Shown here: positions 25,707 through 33,932 of the stretch, one piece after another
Layout of the letters: every line of letters begins with the position of its first letter
Position numbering within the stretch: the first letter of the stretch is position 1
Source of the DNA: an uncultured Dehalococcoidia bacterium
GTDB lineage: Bacteria > Chloroflexota > Dehalococcoidia > Lucifugimonadales > UBA3495
Direction of reading: 5' to 3'
NCBI GenBank assembly: GCA_958296225.1
Contig: OY282456.1
Location: 3,224,001-3,288,000 of the forward strand
Length of the DNA: 64,000 nt
Notes under the pieces: model-generated
The model's input: only the letters and a program-made list of their open reading frames with translations
Databases searched by the model: none
What the model was told of the DNA's origin: nothing
Translations under genes and position numbers: made by a program

Positions 25707-27512
25707 CTATTGGGCCAGGGCGTAGCAGGCGCGGCGGGGGTCGGCGCCGGTGCTGAGCGACCCCGTTTCGGGGTTTCTTACTGAGACCGTCGCCCCCAGC
25801 CCACAGTTGGCCGCGCGCTGGATTTTATGCCCCAGGCTGCGCAGCGTGTCGGCGGTTGACTCCGGTATCCCCGGTTCAAGGTCCAATTGACCCGGATAGT
25901 ACACGTGGGGATAGAAGGAGTTCACGTTGCTTGCGGTGGCGAACCGGGGGGCCTCCACGGCCTGCTGGGGGTTCATTCCAAAGACCAGCGTGTTGAGAAT
26001 CAGCTGCACGTTGGCCTGCACCTGGTTATCGCCGCCCGGGCAGCCGGTGGTCATCACCGGGCGTCCGTCTTTGGCGAGGATGTAGTTGACCAGCGTGGTA
26101 CGGGGGCGTTTGCCGGGTTCAACCACGTTGGGATGCCCCGGTTCGCAGTTGAACATTTCGATGCGCGTGCTCAATGCGCAGCCCAAATCAGGGAAGAATA
26201 CGGACTTGGCGAAGGAACCGCCGCTGATGGTTCCGCACACCAGGTTGCCCTGCCCGTCCAGAACGGAAACGTGGGTAGTGCCGTCATCGGCGGAAGGGTC
26301 GGCGCCGACGGGCGTAGGCGTTGACATAACAGAGGACGGCGTGGCGCCGGTTATCCGGGAGAACGGCCAGGGGTCGCCGGCCGGGGGTTGTGCCGGATAA
26401 GCGCCTTCCGGGTCAATCAGCTGGGCCCGCTGGGCGGCGTACTCCTTGGACAGCAGCCAGTCTATGGGGACGGCGGCATAATCCGGGTCGCCGTAGAATG
26501 CTTCCCGGTCGCCGAAGGACAGCTTCAACGCTTCGGCCACGGTGTGGATGTAGGCGGGGCTGTTGTGGCCCATGGCTTTGAGGTCGAAACTTTCCAGGAC
26601 GTTCAAGGTCTGCATCAGCATCGGGCCTTGCGTCCACGAGTTTTGCCCCCAAATCGTATAGCCCTGGAAGGTGGTTTTGACCGGCTCTGCGAACCGGCTG
26701 CGATAGTTGGCCAGGTCGTCCAGCGACAAGATGCCGCCGACCTGCGCCGATGAATTCACAATCAGCTCGGCAATGGGGCCGCGATAGAAGGCATCGCTGG
26801 CGGCGCGCAGGCGGTCGGCGCGGGAACCCGCCGCCCCTTCGGAAGCGTCGCGCATAATCCGCAGCGTGCGGGCCAGTCCGGGCTGCACCAGCGGCGCGCC
26901 GGGCAGCGGAACCTGCCGGTTGTCATAAAACACGTCCCAACCGCCGGGCGGGAAGTGGTCGAACTGTTCCTGGCCGGATGCGGCGCGGAGGCGTTCCAGC
27001 ATATATTCGTAATGGGGAATGCCGTCTTGCGCGTAGCTGATGGCGGGGGCCAGGACGTCGGCCAGTTCCATCGTGCCGTAGCGCTCCAGCAGGGCAATCA
27101 GGGCATCCACAATGCCCGGCAGAGTGAAAGACAACGGCGCATCCTTGCCCGGGCCGGTGGGGATGCGTTGGTGGCCGCGGGAAAGGTAAAAGTCGGCGGT
27201 GGCCTTGCCGGGCGCGCCGCCCTGTCCGCTCAGAGAAAGAAGGTCTCCGCTGGCCGAGTCGTAAAGCATAAAGACGCCTTCGGCCGCCAGCGAATACGAG
27301 GCGATGGGTTCCACCACGGCGGCGGCAAAACTGGCGGCCGCCATGGCGTCAAAAGCGTTGCCGCCGGCCAGCAGCATCCGCATTCCGGCCATGGAGGTCA
27401 GGTAATGGCCGGAGGAGATTACGCCCGCATTGGAGCGGACTACCGGGCGGCCGGTGTCGGGCAAGTTGATGTCGCCCTGTTCAAGGTTATGCGTGAGTTG
27501 TTGGGTGGGCAT
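25707..27512 (-). CDS. Gamma-glutamyltransferase family protein
   Basis: A 601-aa Ntn-hydrolase precursor. The autocleavage site and nucleophile threonine lie in DDGTTHVSVLDGQGN (around residue 410), so the chain would split into large and small subunits. Also seen: GGNAFDAMAAASFAAAVVEP at the N-terminus, GKRPRTTLVNYI and CPGGDNQVQANVQLI in the small subunit. AAGGAG precedes the ATG by four bases. No signal peptide is visible, so it may be cytoplasmic. It heads the operon with a peptide-binding lipoprotein, a 104-aa unknown and a PAC2 protein. Confidence 0.9.
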   Translation of the reverse strand: MPTQQLTHNLEQGDINLPDTGRPVVRSNAGVISSGHYLTSMAGMRMLLAGGNAFDAMAAASFAAAVVEPIASYSLAAEGVFMLYDSASGDLLSLSGQGGAPGKATADFYLSRGHQRIPTGPGKDAPLSFTLPGIVDALIALLERYGTMELADVLAPAISYAQDGIPHYEYMLERLRAASGQEQFDHFPPGGWDVFYDNRQVPLPGAPLVQPGLARTLRIMRDASEGAAGSRADRLRAASDAFYRGPIAELIVNSSAQVGGILSLDDLANYRSRFAEPVKTTFQGYTIWGQNSWTQGPMLMQTLNVLESFDLKAMGHNSPAYIHTVAEALKLSFGDREAFYGDPDYAAVPIDWLLSKEYAAQRAQLIDPEGAYPAQPPAGDPWPFSRITGATPSSVMSTPTPVGADPSADDGTTHVSVLDGQGNLVCGTISGGSFAKSVFFPDLGCALSTRIEMFNCEPGHPNVVEPGKRPRTTLVNYILAKDGRPVMTTGCPGGDNQVQANVQLILNTLVFGMNPQQAVEAPRFATASNVNSFYPHVYYPGQLDLEPGIPESTADTLRSLGHKIQRAANCGLGATVSVRNPETGSLSTGADPRRACYALAQ

Positions 27513-27627
27513 GGGACTCCTTGGATAGCTTTCAATGTTCGTCGGTTCTTACTCGGCCTAGGGCGTGTCGCCAAAATGGGTATGCACGGGCTCAACAATC
27601 CGATTGCGTTATCTTTGGCATCAAATT

Positions 27628-27716
27628 CGTAGCTCCCGCGGAAGCGGGAGCCGAGGATAGAGAGCGGTTCCTGCTGGCAAAAGTTCCTGGATTCCGGCTT
27701 TGGCAGGAATGACGGT
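27628..27716. repeat. REP-like palindromic elements
   Basis: TCCCGCGGAAGCGGGA forms a short palindrome, and GGATTCCGGCTTTGGCAGGAATGACGG is a second element (27690-27716) of the widespread GGATTCC...GGAATGACGG type; a related copy is at 41611-41638. They lie between the glutamyltransferase and a small gene, where they may stabilise or end transcripts. Confidence 0.55.
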
Positions 27717-27732
27717 GAAATGTCAACAAGCC

Positions 27733-27909
27733 TTAAGATTTCCCCTGGGCAATTTCTTTGATTAGCAAGACCAAGCAGTCAATGCAGACCTTTCGGTCTG
27801 CCGTTCCCTGGATTTTATTCTCGCCGGACCTCTTCCACTGCCCGCAATCGTCACGAATGTGATAGACGCCGCCGTCCTGCGTATACCAAGGTGCAATGGT
27901 GGTAGCCAT
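27733..27909 (-). CDS. Small Cys/His-containing protein (58 aa)
   Basis: A short gene with an AGGTG ribosome binding site about eight bases before the ATG. The product starts MATTIAPWYTQDGGVYHIR and holds H17, C22 and the pair C42-x2-C45 (KVCIDC), a plausible small zinc site. Homologous small proteins with a WYT..GGVYH..C start are known in bacteria but without function (memory-based). Codon pattern and start signal support it as real. Confidence 0.65.
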   Translation of the reverse strand: MATTIAPWYTQDGGVYHIRDDCGQWKRSGENKIQGTADRKVCIDCLVLLIKEIAQGKS

Positions 27910-27951
27910 GACAGTTCACCTCATCGTAAAAGTTCTCGATTTTGTACGGTT

Positions 27952-28028
27952 TGGTGGGCGGTGAGGGACTCGAACCCCCGGCCTTCTGCGTGTAAAGCAG
28001 ACGCTCTAACCATCTGAGCTAACCGCCC
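27952..28028 (-). tRNA. tRNA-Val (TAC)
   Basis: Acceptor GGGCGGT pairs with ACCGCCC. The anticodon stem TCTGC/GCAGA encloses TTTACAC, anticodon TAC. The T-loop is standard and CCA is encoded (27952-27954). It is the last gene of a four-tRNA cluster. Confidence 0.95.
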
Positions 28029-28060
28029 GCGGCGCGCCTCGGTGGGACGGGCAAAAGAAA

Positions 28061-28136
28061 TGGCGCGCTTGGCGGGACTCGAACCCACGACCTCTGCCTC
28101 CGCAGGGCAGCGCTCTATCCGCTGAGCTACAAGCGC
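28061..28136 (-). tRNA. tRNA-Arg (GCG)
   Basis: Acceptor GCGCTTG pairs with CAAGCGC, discriminator G, CCA encoded at 28061-28063. The anticodon stem CTGCC/GGCAG encloses CTGCGGA; with U33 in place the anticodon is GCG, not the usual ACG of bacterial CGN-reading tRNA-Arg. It would read CGC and CGU without adenosine-to-inosine editing. Confidence 0.9.
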
Positions 28137-28151
28137 GCGATGTGTATTCAG

Positions 28152-28237
28152 TGGTGCCGAGGGAGGGATTTGAACCCACACGTCCTAAAGGACACTGCGC
28201 CCTGAACGCAGCGCGTCTGCCGTTTCGCCACCTCGGC
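28152..28237 (-). tRNA. tRNA-Leu (CAG)
   Basis: A class II tRNA with a long variable arm. Acceptor GCCGAGG/CCTCGGC-type pairing is complete. The anticodon stem CTGCG/CGCAG encloses TTCAGGG, anticodon CAG. CCA is encoded at 28152-28154. Confidence 0.93.
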
Positions 28238-28277
28238 CTGATACAGTTGTTAAGGAAAGTCGCCGGCTGCGGCCGAG

Positions 28278-28353
28278 TGGTGGGCGATGGAGGATTTGAA
28301 CCTCCGACCTCCTCGGTGTGAACGAGGCGCTCTAACCGCTGAGCTAACCGCCC
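28278..28353 (-). tRNA. tRNA-Val (CAC)
   Basis: Acceptor GGGCGGT pairs with ATCGCCC (one G-T pair). The anticodon stem CCTCG/CGAGG encloses TTCACAC, anticodon CAC. CCA is encoded at 28278-28280. It is the first gene of the cluster. Confidence 0.93.
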
Positions 28354-28374
28354 CAGCGTCGCTTTCCATAAACC

Positions 28375-28404
28375 ATTATAGCCCCACCAGGGCAAAGAGC
28401 GCAA
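28375..28404 (-). promoter_or_regulatory. Promoter of tRNA cluster
   Basis: On the minus strand, TATAAT (28375-28380) is preceded by an 18-base spacer and TTGCGC. The predicted start lies about 15 bases before tRNA-Val(CAC). The -35 is weak. Confidence 0.5.
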
Positions 28405-28564
28405 CCACTTCAGGTTCGCCAATATCGGTACGTTATGTCAAAAAGCGCTGAAAACGCCCTTATAATGTACATAACGCGCCTTGTGCGAACCATAGGATTT
28501 TTGCGATTTTGGGGATTGACCGCCCATCAATCCCCAAATTGCAGACCCTGACCCGACGGCAAGC

Positions 28565-29767
28565 TTACGGTGTGGCCGGCTGACCGATGGCGCCGGCGGT
28601 TTTCATTCTGGCCACGGCGTCGGCGTCGTAGCCCAGCTCCGACAGCACCTCTTCGTTGTGCTGCCCCAGCAGCGGCGGCGGGCGGCGCAGCTGGGCCGGC
28701 GTGCCCTGGAGTTTCAGGGGCGAATTGGGAACGCGCAGGTCGGGGACGTTAGGATGGTCAATCTCCAGGAACATGGCGCGGGCGTTCACCTGCGCGTCGG
28801 CTACCACGTCGGAGGTCTTGTTGATGGGGCCGACCGGCACGCCGGCCTCGTCGATGACCTTGACCCAATGGGCAATGGTGTTATCCGCAAAGATGCCGTT
28901 CAGCAAAGCGACCAGTTCCCCGCGGTGAGCCACCCGGTCGGGGTTGGTGGCGTACTTGGGGTCATCCTTTAAGTCGGGGTGACCGATGGCGTTGCAGAAC
29001 CGCTCCCAGAGGTTGGGGTTGGCTACGCCCAGGATGAAGTAGCCGTCGGATGCCTGGAAGCTCTGGTAGGGAACCAGGCTGGGATGGCCGGAGCCGAGCC
29101 GGTGCGGCTCCACGCCGGTGCCGATGTAGCCGGTAGCGTGGTAGCTCATGGCGGCAACCTGGCCGTCCAGCAGGGCGGTGTCAATCAGCTGCCCTTCGCC
29201 GGTCTGGTCGCGGTAGTAGAGGGCGGTGACGATGGCGCCGTAGGCCAGCATCCCCGTGAACAGGTCCACCAGCGAAAAGCCAACCCGCTGCGGCGCGCCG
29301 TCGGGTTCGCCGGTCAGGTGCATCAGCCCGCTGTACGCCTGGATGATGAGGTCATAGCCGGGCTTGTTAGCCATCGGGCCGGTGCGCCCGTAACCTGAAA
29401 TGGTGCAGTACACGATGTCCGGGTTGATGGCTTTGATGTCCTCATAGCCCAGGCCCATGCGCGCCAGCGTGCCGGCCCGAAAGCTCTCAATCATTACGTC
29501 GGCTTCGGCAGCCAACTTCTTGACGACCGCCAGACCTTCCTCAGATTTCAGGTTGACCGACAGGCTGCGCTTGTTGCGGTTGAACGAAAGAAACTGGGTG
29601 CTCTCTTCGTTCCAGATGGGCGGCCACTTGCGGGTTTCGTCGCCGTCGTTGGGTTCCTCAATCTTGATGACGTCGGCGCCCATGTCGGCCAGGTTCTGAG
29701 TGCAAAAGGGGCCGGCCAGGGTGCGCGTCAGGTCAACGACCTTGATGTTTTCCAGAGGCTGAGGCAT
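28565..29767 (-). CDS. CaiB/BaiF family CoA transferase (class III)
   Basis: A 400-aa type III CoA transferase, moving CoA between acids such as formate/oxalate, carnitine or bile-acid-like substrates. VVDLTRTLAGPFCTQNLADMGADVIKIE at the N-terminus and NRNKRSLSVNL are family signatures; the catalytic aspartate is in NKPGYDLIIQA (about residue 150). It forms an interlocked dimer in known members. Start MPQPLE is chosen over the upstream MRTGT because homologues begin at this point and a weak GAGG precedes it. Monocistronic here; substrate unknown. Confidence 0.9.
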   Translation of the reverse strand: MPQPLENIKVVDLTRTLAGPFCTQNLADMGADVIKIEEPNDGDETRKWPPIWNEESTQFLSFNRNKRSLSVNLKSEEGLAVVKKLAAEADVMIESFRAGTLARMGLGYEDIKAINPDIVYCTISGYGRTGPMANKPGYDLIIQAYSGLMHLTGEPDGAPQRVGFSLVDLFTGMLAYGAIVTALYYRDQTGEGQLIDTALLDGQVAAMSYHATGYIGTGVEPHRLGSGHPSLVPYQSFQASDGYFILGVANPNLWERFCNAIGHPDLKDDPKYATNPDRVAHRGELVALLNGIFADNTIAHWVKVIDEAGVPVGPINKTSDVVADAQVNARAMFLEIDHPNVPDLRVPNSPLKLQGTPAQLRRPPPLLGQHNEEVLSELGYDADAVARMKTAGAIGQPATP

Positions 29768-29889
29768 CGTTCCAGTCCTCACTATGTCAAGTTGGCGGCA
29801 TTATAGCACGGGGTTGCGCGCGCGTTGACGCCGCTAACGACGGGTGTTAGCGTGAGGGTGGATTTTCGTTATGTCGTGTGGTGTCGCCA

Positions 29890-30822
29890 ATGGCTAGTTC
29901 TGCGGGCCGTCCTCTAATTCTGTCGCTGGGCGGCATCAATATGGACCTGGTGACCTTTGCCGACCGGCTGCCCCAGGATGGGGAGACGGTGGTGGGCCGC
30001 CGTTTCGTAACCTACGCCGGCGGCAAAGGCGCTAACCAGGCGGTGGCGGCCGCGCGTATGGGCGCGCGCTCCGCTATGGTGGGCCGGGTCGGCGACGATC
30101 TCTTTGGCCCGCAGTTGATTGAGCTGCTTGAATCTGCGGGGGTTGCGACCGGAGCGGTCGGCGTTGCGGCTGGCGTCAGTTCGGGCATCGCCGTCATCAG
30201 CGTGGGCGCGGGCGGGCAGAACCGCATCGTGCAGGTTCTGGGCGCCAACGATACTTGCGGCGATACCGAATACGATGCCATCACGGGGTTGCTGCCCCGC
30301 GCATCGGCGCTGCTGCTGCAACTGGAAGTGTCGCTGGAATTGTCCTTGCGCGCGGCCGAGTTGGCCGCCCGGCAGGGGGCAATCGTGATACTGGACCCGG
30401 GGCCGGTGCGTGCCTTGCCGGATGATTTTTACCGGCACGTGTCGGTTATCACGCCCAACGAAACCGAGGCGGCGGCGCTGGTGGGATACCCTATCGCTAT
30501 TGGGGATACCGTTGAGCGGGCGGCGCAAGAGCTGCTGCAACGCGGCGTTGGCGCAGCAGTCATCACGTTGGGAGCGCAAGGGGCCTATTGGACGGACGGC
30601 GTGTCCGGCGGTTACGCGCCGCCCTTTCCGGTTACGGCGGTGGACTCCGTGGCGGCCGGCGATGCTTTCAACGGCGCGCTGGCGGTGGCATTGACGGAGG
30701 GCCAGCCGCTGGCCGGCGCAGTGCGCTGGGCGTCGGCGGCCGGCGCGCTGGCCGTTACACGGGTTGGGGCGCAAGACGCGATGCCGACGCGGGACGCGGT
30801 GGCGGCATTAGTACAGAGATGA
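29890..30822 (+). CDS. PfkB/ribokinase family sugar kinase
   Basis: A 310-aa carbohydrate kinase. GGKGANQAVAAARMGA (about residues 38-53) is the first PfkB signature and VDSVAAGDAFNGALAVAL the second, with the catalytic aspartate in GDAF. VITPNETEAAALVG is the NE-motif of ribokinases. The order matches ribokinase (RbsK) closely, so ribose is a good guess, but no ribose transporter is near. The start is uncertain: ATG 29890 is used, GTG codons at 29878 and 29881 are alternatives. Confidence 0.87.
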   Translation: MASSAGRPLILSLGGINMDLVTFADRLPQDGETVVGRRFVTYAGGKGANQAVAAARMGARSAMVGRVGDDLFGPQLIELLESAGVATGAVGVAAGVSSGIAVISVGAGGQNRIVQVLGANDTCGDTEYDAITGLLPRASALLLQLEVSLELSLRAAELAARQGAIVILDPGPVRALPDDFYRHVSVITPNETEAAALVGYPIAIGDTVERAAQELLQRGVGAAVITLGAQGAYWTDGVSGGYAPPFPVTAVDSVAAGDAFNGALAVALTEGQPLAGAVRWASAAGALAVTRVGAQDAMPTRDAVAALVQR

Positions 30823-30874
30823 ACCGGATAAACCGGATTCGGTTTGATTAGCTCGGCAATGCTTATGTCAATTA

Positions 30875-30883
30875 TGCTATGAT
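30875..30883 (+). promoter_or_regulatory. Extended -10 promoter of NUDIX gene
   Basis: TGCTATGAT is an extended -10 element. A start about seven bases later would coincide with the ATG at 30890, and no ribosome binding site is visible, so the mRNA may be leaderless. Confidence 0.45.
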
Positions 30884-30889
30884 TTCGCA

Positions 30890-31390
30890 ATGACTGGCAG
30901 CGATAAATTCTGTGCCGGCTGTGGGACGCGGTTGGTTCTGCGCCTGGATGAAGGGCGGGAACGTCCGGTTTGCCCATCCTGCGGGCGAATCGTCTATTAC
31001 GACCCCAAGCTGGCCGCCACCTGCGTCATCGAGCGCAACGGGCTGACGCTGATGGTCAGGCGGGCGGTGCAAACCGGCTACGGTCTGTGGAGTATGCCCG
31101 GCGGTTTCGTTGACCGGGGCGAACCGGTGGAGAGCGCCGCGGCCCGGGAGGTGCGGGAGGAAACGGGCCTGTTGGTGGCAGTTCAGCGGTTGATTGGGCT
31201 TTTCTCTGAGGCGGATAACCCGGTGGTCGTCGCCGCTTACTCGGCCACTGAGTCCGGCGGCATCCTGGCCCCGGGCCCGGAAAGCCTGGAAGTGGGCTTT
31301 TTTGCTCCCGACGCTCTGCCCCCGCTGGCATTTCCCCGCGACGAGCAGATTATCCGCCGGTGGCGGGAAATCCGAGACATCAGTTGGTAG
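30890..31390 (+). CDS. NUDIX hydrolase with N-terminal zinc ribbon
   Basis: A 166-aa enzyme. A zinc ribbon (C8-x2-C11 ... C28-x2-C31) precedes a NUDIX domain whose box is [24 protein letters not shown] (about residues 67-90) with the REVREE metal-binding core. This arrangement occurs in NudC-like and ADP-ribose-pyrophosphatase-like proteins that hydrolyse nucleoside diphosphate derivatives. No SQPWPFPQS motif of true NudC is seen. No ribosome binding site precedes the ATG; see the adjacent extended -10. It is followed 20 bp later by comF-like. Confidence 0.87.
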   Translation: MTGSDKFCAGCGTRLVLRLDEGRERPVCPSCGRIVYYDPKLAATCVIERNGLTLMVRRAVQTGYGLWSMPGGFVDRGEPVESAAAREVREETGLLVAVQRLIGLFSEADNPVVVAAYSATESGGILAPGPESLEVGFFAPDALPPLAFPRDEQIIRRWREIRDISW

Positions 31391-31409
31391 CCGCTGGTAG
31401 CCGCCGCAA

Positions 31410-32156
31410 ATGTCGCTTTTGAATCGCCTGGCTCCATTGCAGAGTCTGTTCGGTCAAGCCGGACGCGGATTGCTGGATGCGCTGTACCCTCTGGAATGCG
31501 TGGGATGCGGCGCTACGGGCAAGGTCATCTGCGACCGGTGCGCTGCCGGGCTTCCGGTTTTGTTGCCGCCCTTTTGTGAGATTTGCTCCGTCCCTGGGGA
31601 TTTTGCGCGCTGCCCGGCGTGTGCCGCCAACGGGCGCTGTTTCGATGGCATAAGGGCGCCTTTTCAATATGGCGGGGTGATTCGGCAGGCTATCCTGGCG
31701 CTGAAGTACGGAGGAATCAAGGCGGCCGCGCCGCAGTTAGGTACGCTGTTGGGGGACTATTTGAACGATAACCCCCTGCCCTGCGATTTGGTGGCGGCAG
31801 TGCCGATGCACCCGCGCCGCCGCCGGGAGCGCGGCTACAACCAGGCCGAGTTGCTGGCGCGTCAGGTCTCGCGCCGCTGCGGCTTATCCTATGACGGCGG
31901 TTTGCTGGTTCGCACCAGGCCGGTCAACCCGCAAGCCGGCGCCAATAGCGCCGCCGCGCGGGTCGCTAACGTTACCGACAGCGTGGCTCTGGCGGATGGG
32001 CAGGACGTGGCCGGTAAGAGGATTATATTGGTCGATGACGTGGCCACGACCGGGAGCACTCTGCAAACGTGCGCCGATGCGCTCAAAGCAGCCGGAGCGG
32101 AATCGGTCTGGGGGCTGACCCTGGCGGTGACCGGTGCGCGGCCGTCCGCAGAATGA
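31410..32156 (+). CDS. ComF family protein (phosphoribosyltransferase-like)
   Basis: A 248-aa ComF/GntX-type protein. Four to six cysteines near the N-terminus (CVGCGATGKVICDRC and CEICSVPGDFARCPAC) form a zinc module, followed by a type I PRTase domain ending in the PRPP loop RIILVDDVATTGSTL (about residues 206-220). KYGG and PMHPRRRRERGYNQAE are also family signatures. ComF takes part in single-stranded DNA uptake in transformable bacteria; here no other com genes are close, so a competence role is only suggested. Confidence 0.9.
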   Translation: MSLLNRLAPLQSLFGQAGRGLLDALYPLECVGCGATGKVICDRCAAGLPVLLPPFCEICSVPGDFARCPACAANGRCFDGIRAPFQYGGVIRQAILALKYGGIKAAAPQLGTLLGDYLNDNPLPCDLVAAVPMHPRRRRERGYNQAELLARQVSRRCGLSYDGGLLVRTRPVNPQAGANSAAARVANVTDSVALADGQDVAGKRIILVDDVATTGSTLQTCADALKAAGAESVWGLTLAVTGARPSAE

Positions 32157-32212
32157 CCGGGCGTTTGACGAGGTAGCGTTCCGTTGCCGGCGGTCGGGGT
32201 TTTGCAAAGTCA

Positions 32213-32256
32213 TTAAAGCCCTCTCTCCTTGTGGGAGAGGGTTGGGAGAGGGGTAG
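32213..32256. repeat. Extragenic palindromic repeat
   Basis: CCCTCTCTCCTTGTGGGAGAGGG folds as a hairpin and is followed by TTGGGAGAGGGG. This CCCTCTCC...GGGAGAGGG type is a widespread intergenic repeat in GC-rich bacteria. It starts about 55 bases after comF-like and may act as its transcript end. Confidence 0.6.
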
Positions 32257-32322
32257 CGCTCCGGCGTCCCCAAAACCCGCCGCCCGCACTTTGCGCCGGC
32301 CCGGCCCACTGACAACACCCCT

Positions 32323-32351
32323 TTGACAACAGCGAACATCGGTACTATACT
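32323..32351 (+). promoter_or_regulatory. Strong sigma-70-type promoter
   Basis: TTGACA, exactly 17 bases, TATACT: the best -35/-10 match in the window. It lies about 490 bases upstream of the next annotated gene, so it drives a long leader or an unrecognised RNA. Confidence 0.7.
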
Positions 32352-32769
32352 GCAACCTGTCACGTGAATCTCAGTCCTGCCAGAGGTCAACCGGTCGTCA
32401 ACGGCCAGTCAGCACAAAATCGCATACCGGCGTCGTGGAGACCCCTCGTCCAATGCTTACGCGAGTACGGTCTAACCGGCCAACAGCGACTGCCACCGCG
32501 CTGCGTGGCTGCGCCTTAAAGCGCAGTTCACGAACCATCGGAGCAAAACTTTGCGTAAATCCCCGGCCGTGGGGCTGACAATGACCGGTAACCTCTGGCT
32601 CGCACTCCCCATCCCGCCAACCGCCCGAACCCCGATAGCCTGAACCGGAACCCTGACCACCCGAACCAGCAAGGAGCATCGCCGGTGAACCCAGCCCACC
32701 ACCTCACCACCTCATCAGAGGAATAACCAAACCACCTGAAACGGAACGCTGCCGTTTGACGAGCCGCAT
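32352..32769 (+). other. Transcribed leader or unidentified RNA region
   Basis: About 420 bases downstream of the consensus promoter and upstream of the propeller gene. No conserved RNA family was recognised. One mini-ORF of 13 codons (32685-32726, GTG start) has AAGGAG eight bases upstream and encodes a peptide with two adjacent histidines; it may be a leader peptide or chance. Longer minus-strand frames here are Gly/Arg/Trp-rich and look like shadows. Confidence 0.4.
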
Positions 32770-32798
32770 TTGACATCTGCCCGTTGGTCTGCTGAAAT
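32770..32798 (+). promoter_or_regulatory. Proximal promoter of propeller gene
   Basis: TTGACA, 17-base spacer, TGAAAT. The predicted start would leave a leader of about 38 bases with AAGGAGG before the ATG at 32843. Confidence 0.55.
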
Positions 32799-32842
32799 AT
32801 GCGCAAAGGCCACTGACGGCGTTATGACAAGGAGGCAGCAAT

Positions 32843-33832
32843 ATGGCAGGCAACACTATTGTTTACGTTGGCGCCGAAGCCAGCGGACTCTACCGGAAGA
32901 CGGCCGGCGACGCCCATTGGGACTTGCTGACCGACGGGATTGCTCCGGCTACCCAGGCGCGGGCGATTGCCATTCACCCCAACGACCCGCGCACCATCTT
33001 TTGCGGCACCCAGCGCGGCGTCTATCGCAGCGCCGACGGCGGCGACCACTGGCAGCGGATGAATATGACTGAAGGCCGCGTGGTCTGGTCGCTGCGTTTC
33101 CATCCCGGCGACCCCAACATCATGTTCGCCGGCACCGAAGGCGCGGAAGTTTACAAGAGCGAGGACGGCGGCGAAAACTGGTCGCACATCGCTACCGTTT
33201 CCAATCCCAGCCAGGTTCAGATGGCTTTCGCCATGCGCATCCTGGGCATCGACATCGAGGCCGGCAACCCTGACAATATGTATGCGGCCCTGGAAGTGGG
33301 CGGCGCCGCCAGCAGCGCCGACGGCGGCCACACCTGGACCATCCGCAACAGCGAGTTCGCCGGCGACGTTGACCTGCTGGACCTGCACGGCGTAGCCGTG
33401 GGCGGCGCGGACGCCGGCACCGTGCTGATTTCCAACCGCACCGGCGTCTGGCGCAGCGCCGACAAAGGGGCTTCCTGGCAGGACTGCAACTTTGACCAGT
33501 TCTCCGACATCAAGTATTCGCGCGGCGTAGTGCGCGACCCCAGCGACCCCAACACGCTGTACGCCTGCGTCGGCATGAACTTCGGCAGCGAGCAGGGCGG
33601 CGTGATGCGAACCACCAACCTGGGCGACAGCTGGGAGCGGTTCGACCAGGGCATCAACCCCGGCAGCACCACCTTCGGCGTGGCCGTGAACCGGCAAGAC
33701 CCGTCGCAGGTCTATTTCTGCACCCGCCGCGGCCAGGTCTTCGGCACCCACGACGGCGGCGCCAGCTGGACGGCGGACGCAGTGCCGGAGACGGCGATGA
33801 ACGTGATTTCGGTGGCCGTAGCCTCCGCCTAG
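32843..33832 (+). CDS. BNR/sortilin-type beta-propeller protein
   Basis: A 329-aa protein made of repeated blades with the BNR word S.DGG..W: RSADGGDHWQRM, KSEDGGENWSHI, SSADGGHTWTIR, RSADKGASWQDC and GTHDGGASWTAD, about 50 residues apart. This is the fold of sialidase-like, sortilin-like and photosystem-assembly (Ycf48-like) propellers. No signal peptide is visible. AAGGAGG gives an excellent start. Two stacked promoters upstream suggest strong or regulated expression. Catalytic sialidase residues are not evident; a scaffold or ligand-binding role is more likely. Confidence 0.85.
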   Translation: MAGNTIVYVGAEASGLYRKTAGDAHWDLLTDGIAPATQARAIAIHPNDPRTIFCGTQRGVYRSADGGDHWQRMNMTEGRVVWSLRFHPGDPNIMFAGTEGAEVYKSEDGGENWSHIATVSNPSQVQMAFAMRILGIDIEAGNPDNMYAALEVGGAASSADGGHTWTIRNSEFAGDVDLLDLHGVAVGGADAGTVLISNRTGVWRSADKGASWQDCNFDQFSDIKYSRGVVRDPSDPNTLYACVGMNFGSEQGGVMRTTNLGDSWERFDQGINPGSTTFGVAVNRQDPSQVYFCTRRGQVFGTHDGGASWTADAVPETAMNVISVAVASA

Positions 33833-33857
33833 CGATAGCAGAGCACGGCTATTGACC

Positions 33858-33900
33858 GATGCCGGCGGCGGTTCGCTGATTGCGGGCCGCCGCCGGCATC
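33858..33900 (+). terminator. Long perfect hairpin after propeller gene
   Basis: A 14-bp perfect stem (GATGCCGGCGGCGG/CCGCCGCCGGCATC) with a 15-base loop, 25 bases after the stop. No T-run follows, so it may block exonucleases or terminate with help. Confidence 0.6.
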
Positions 33901-33932
33901 GTCTCTATCCAAAAACCGTACTTGAGGAAACG

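Noticed and set aside
28441..28480. TATAAT on the plus strand near 28461 as a promoter
   Set aside because: No plus-strand gene follows for 1.4 kb and no -35 is at proper distance; the minus-strand promoter at 28375-28404 explains the tRNA cluster.
32398..32806. Gly/Arg/Trp-rich minus-strand frames between comF-like and the propeller gene
   Set aside because: They overlap each other in different frames, lack start signals, and oppose a predicted leader with two plus-strand promoters.
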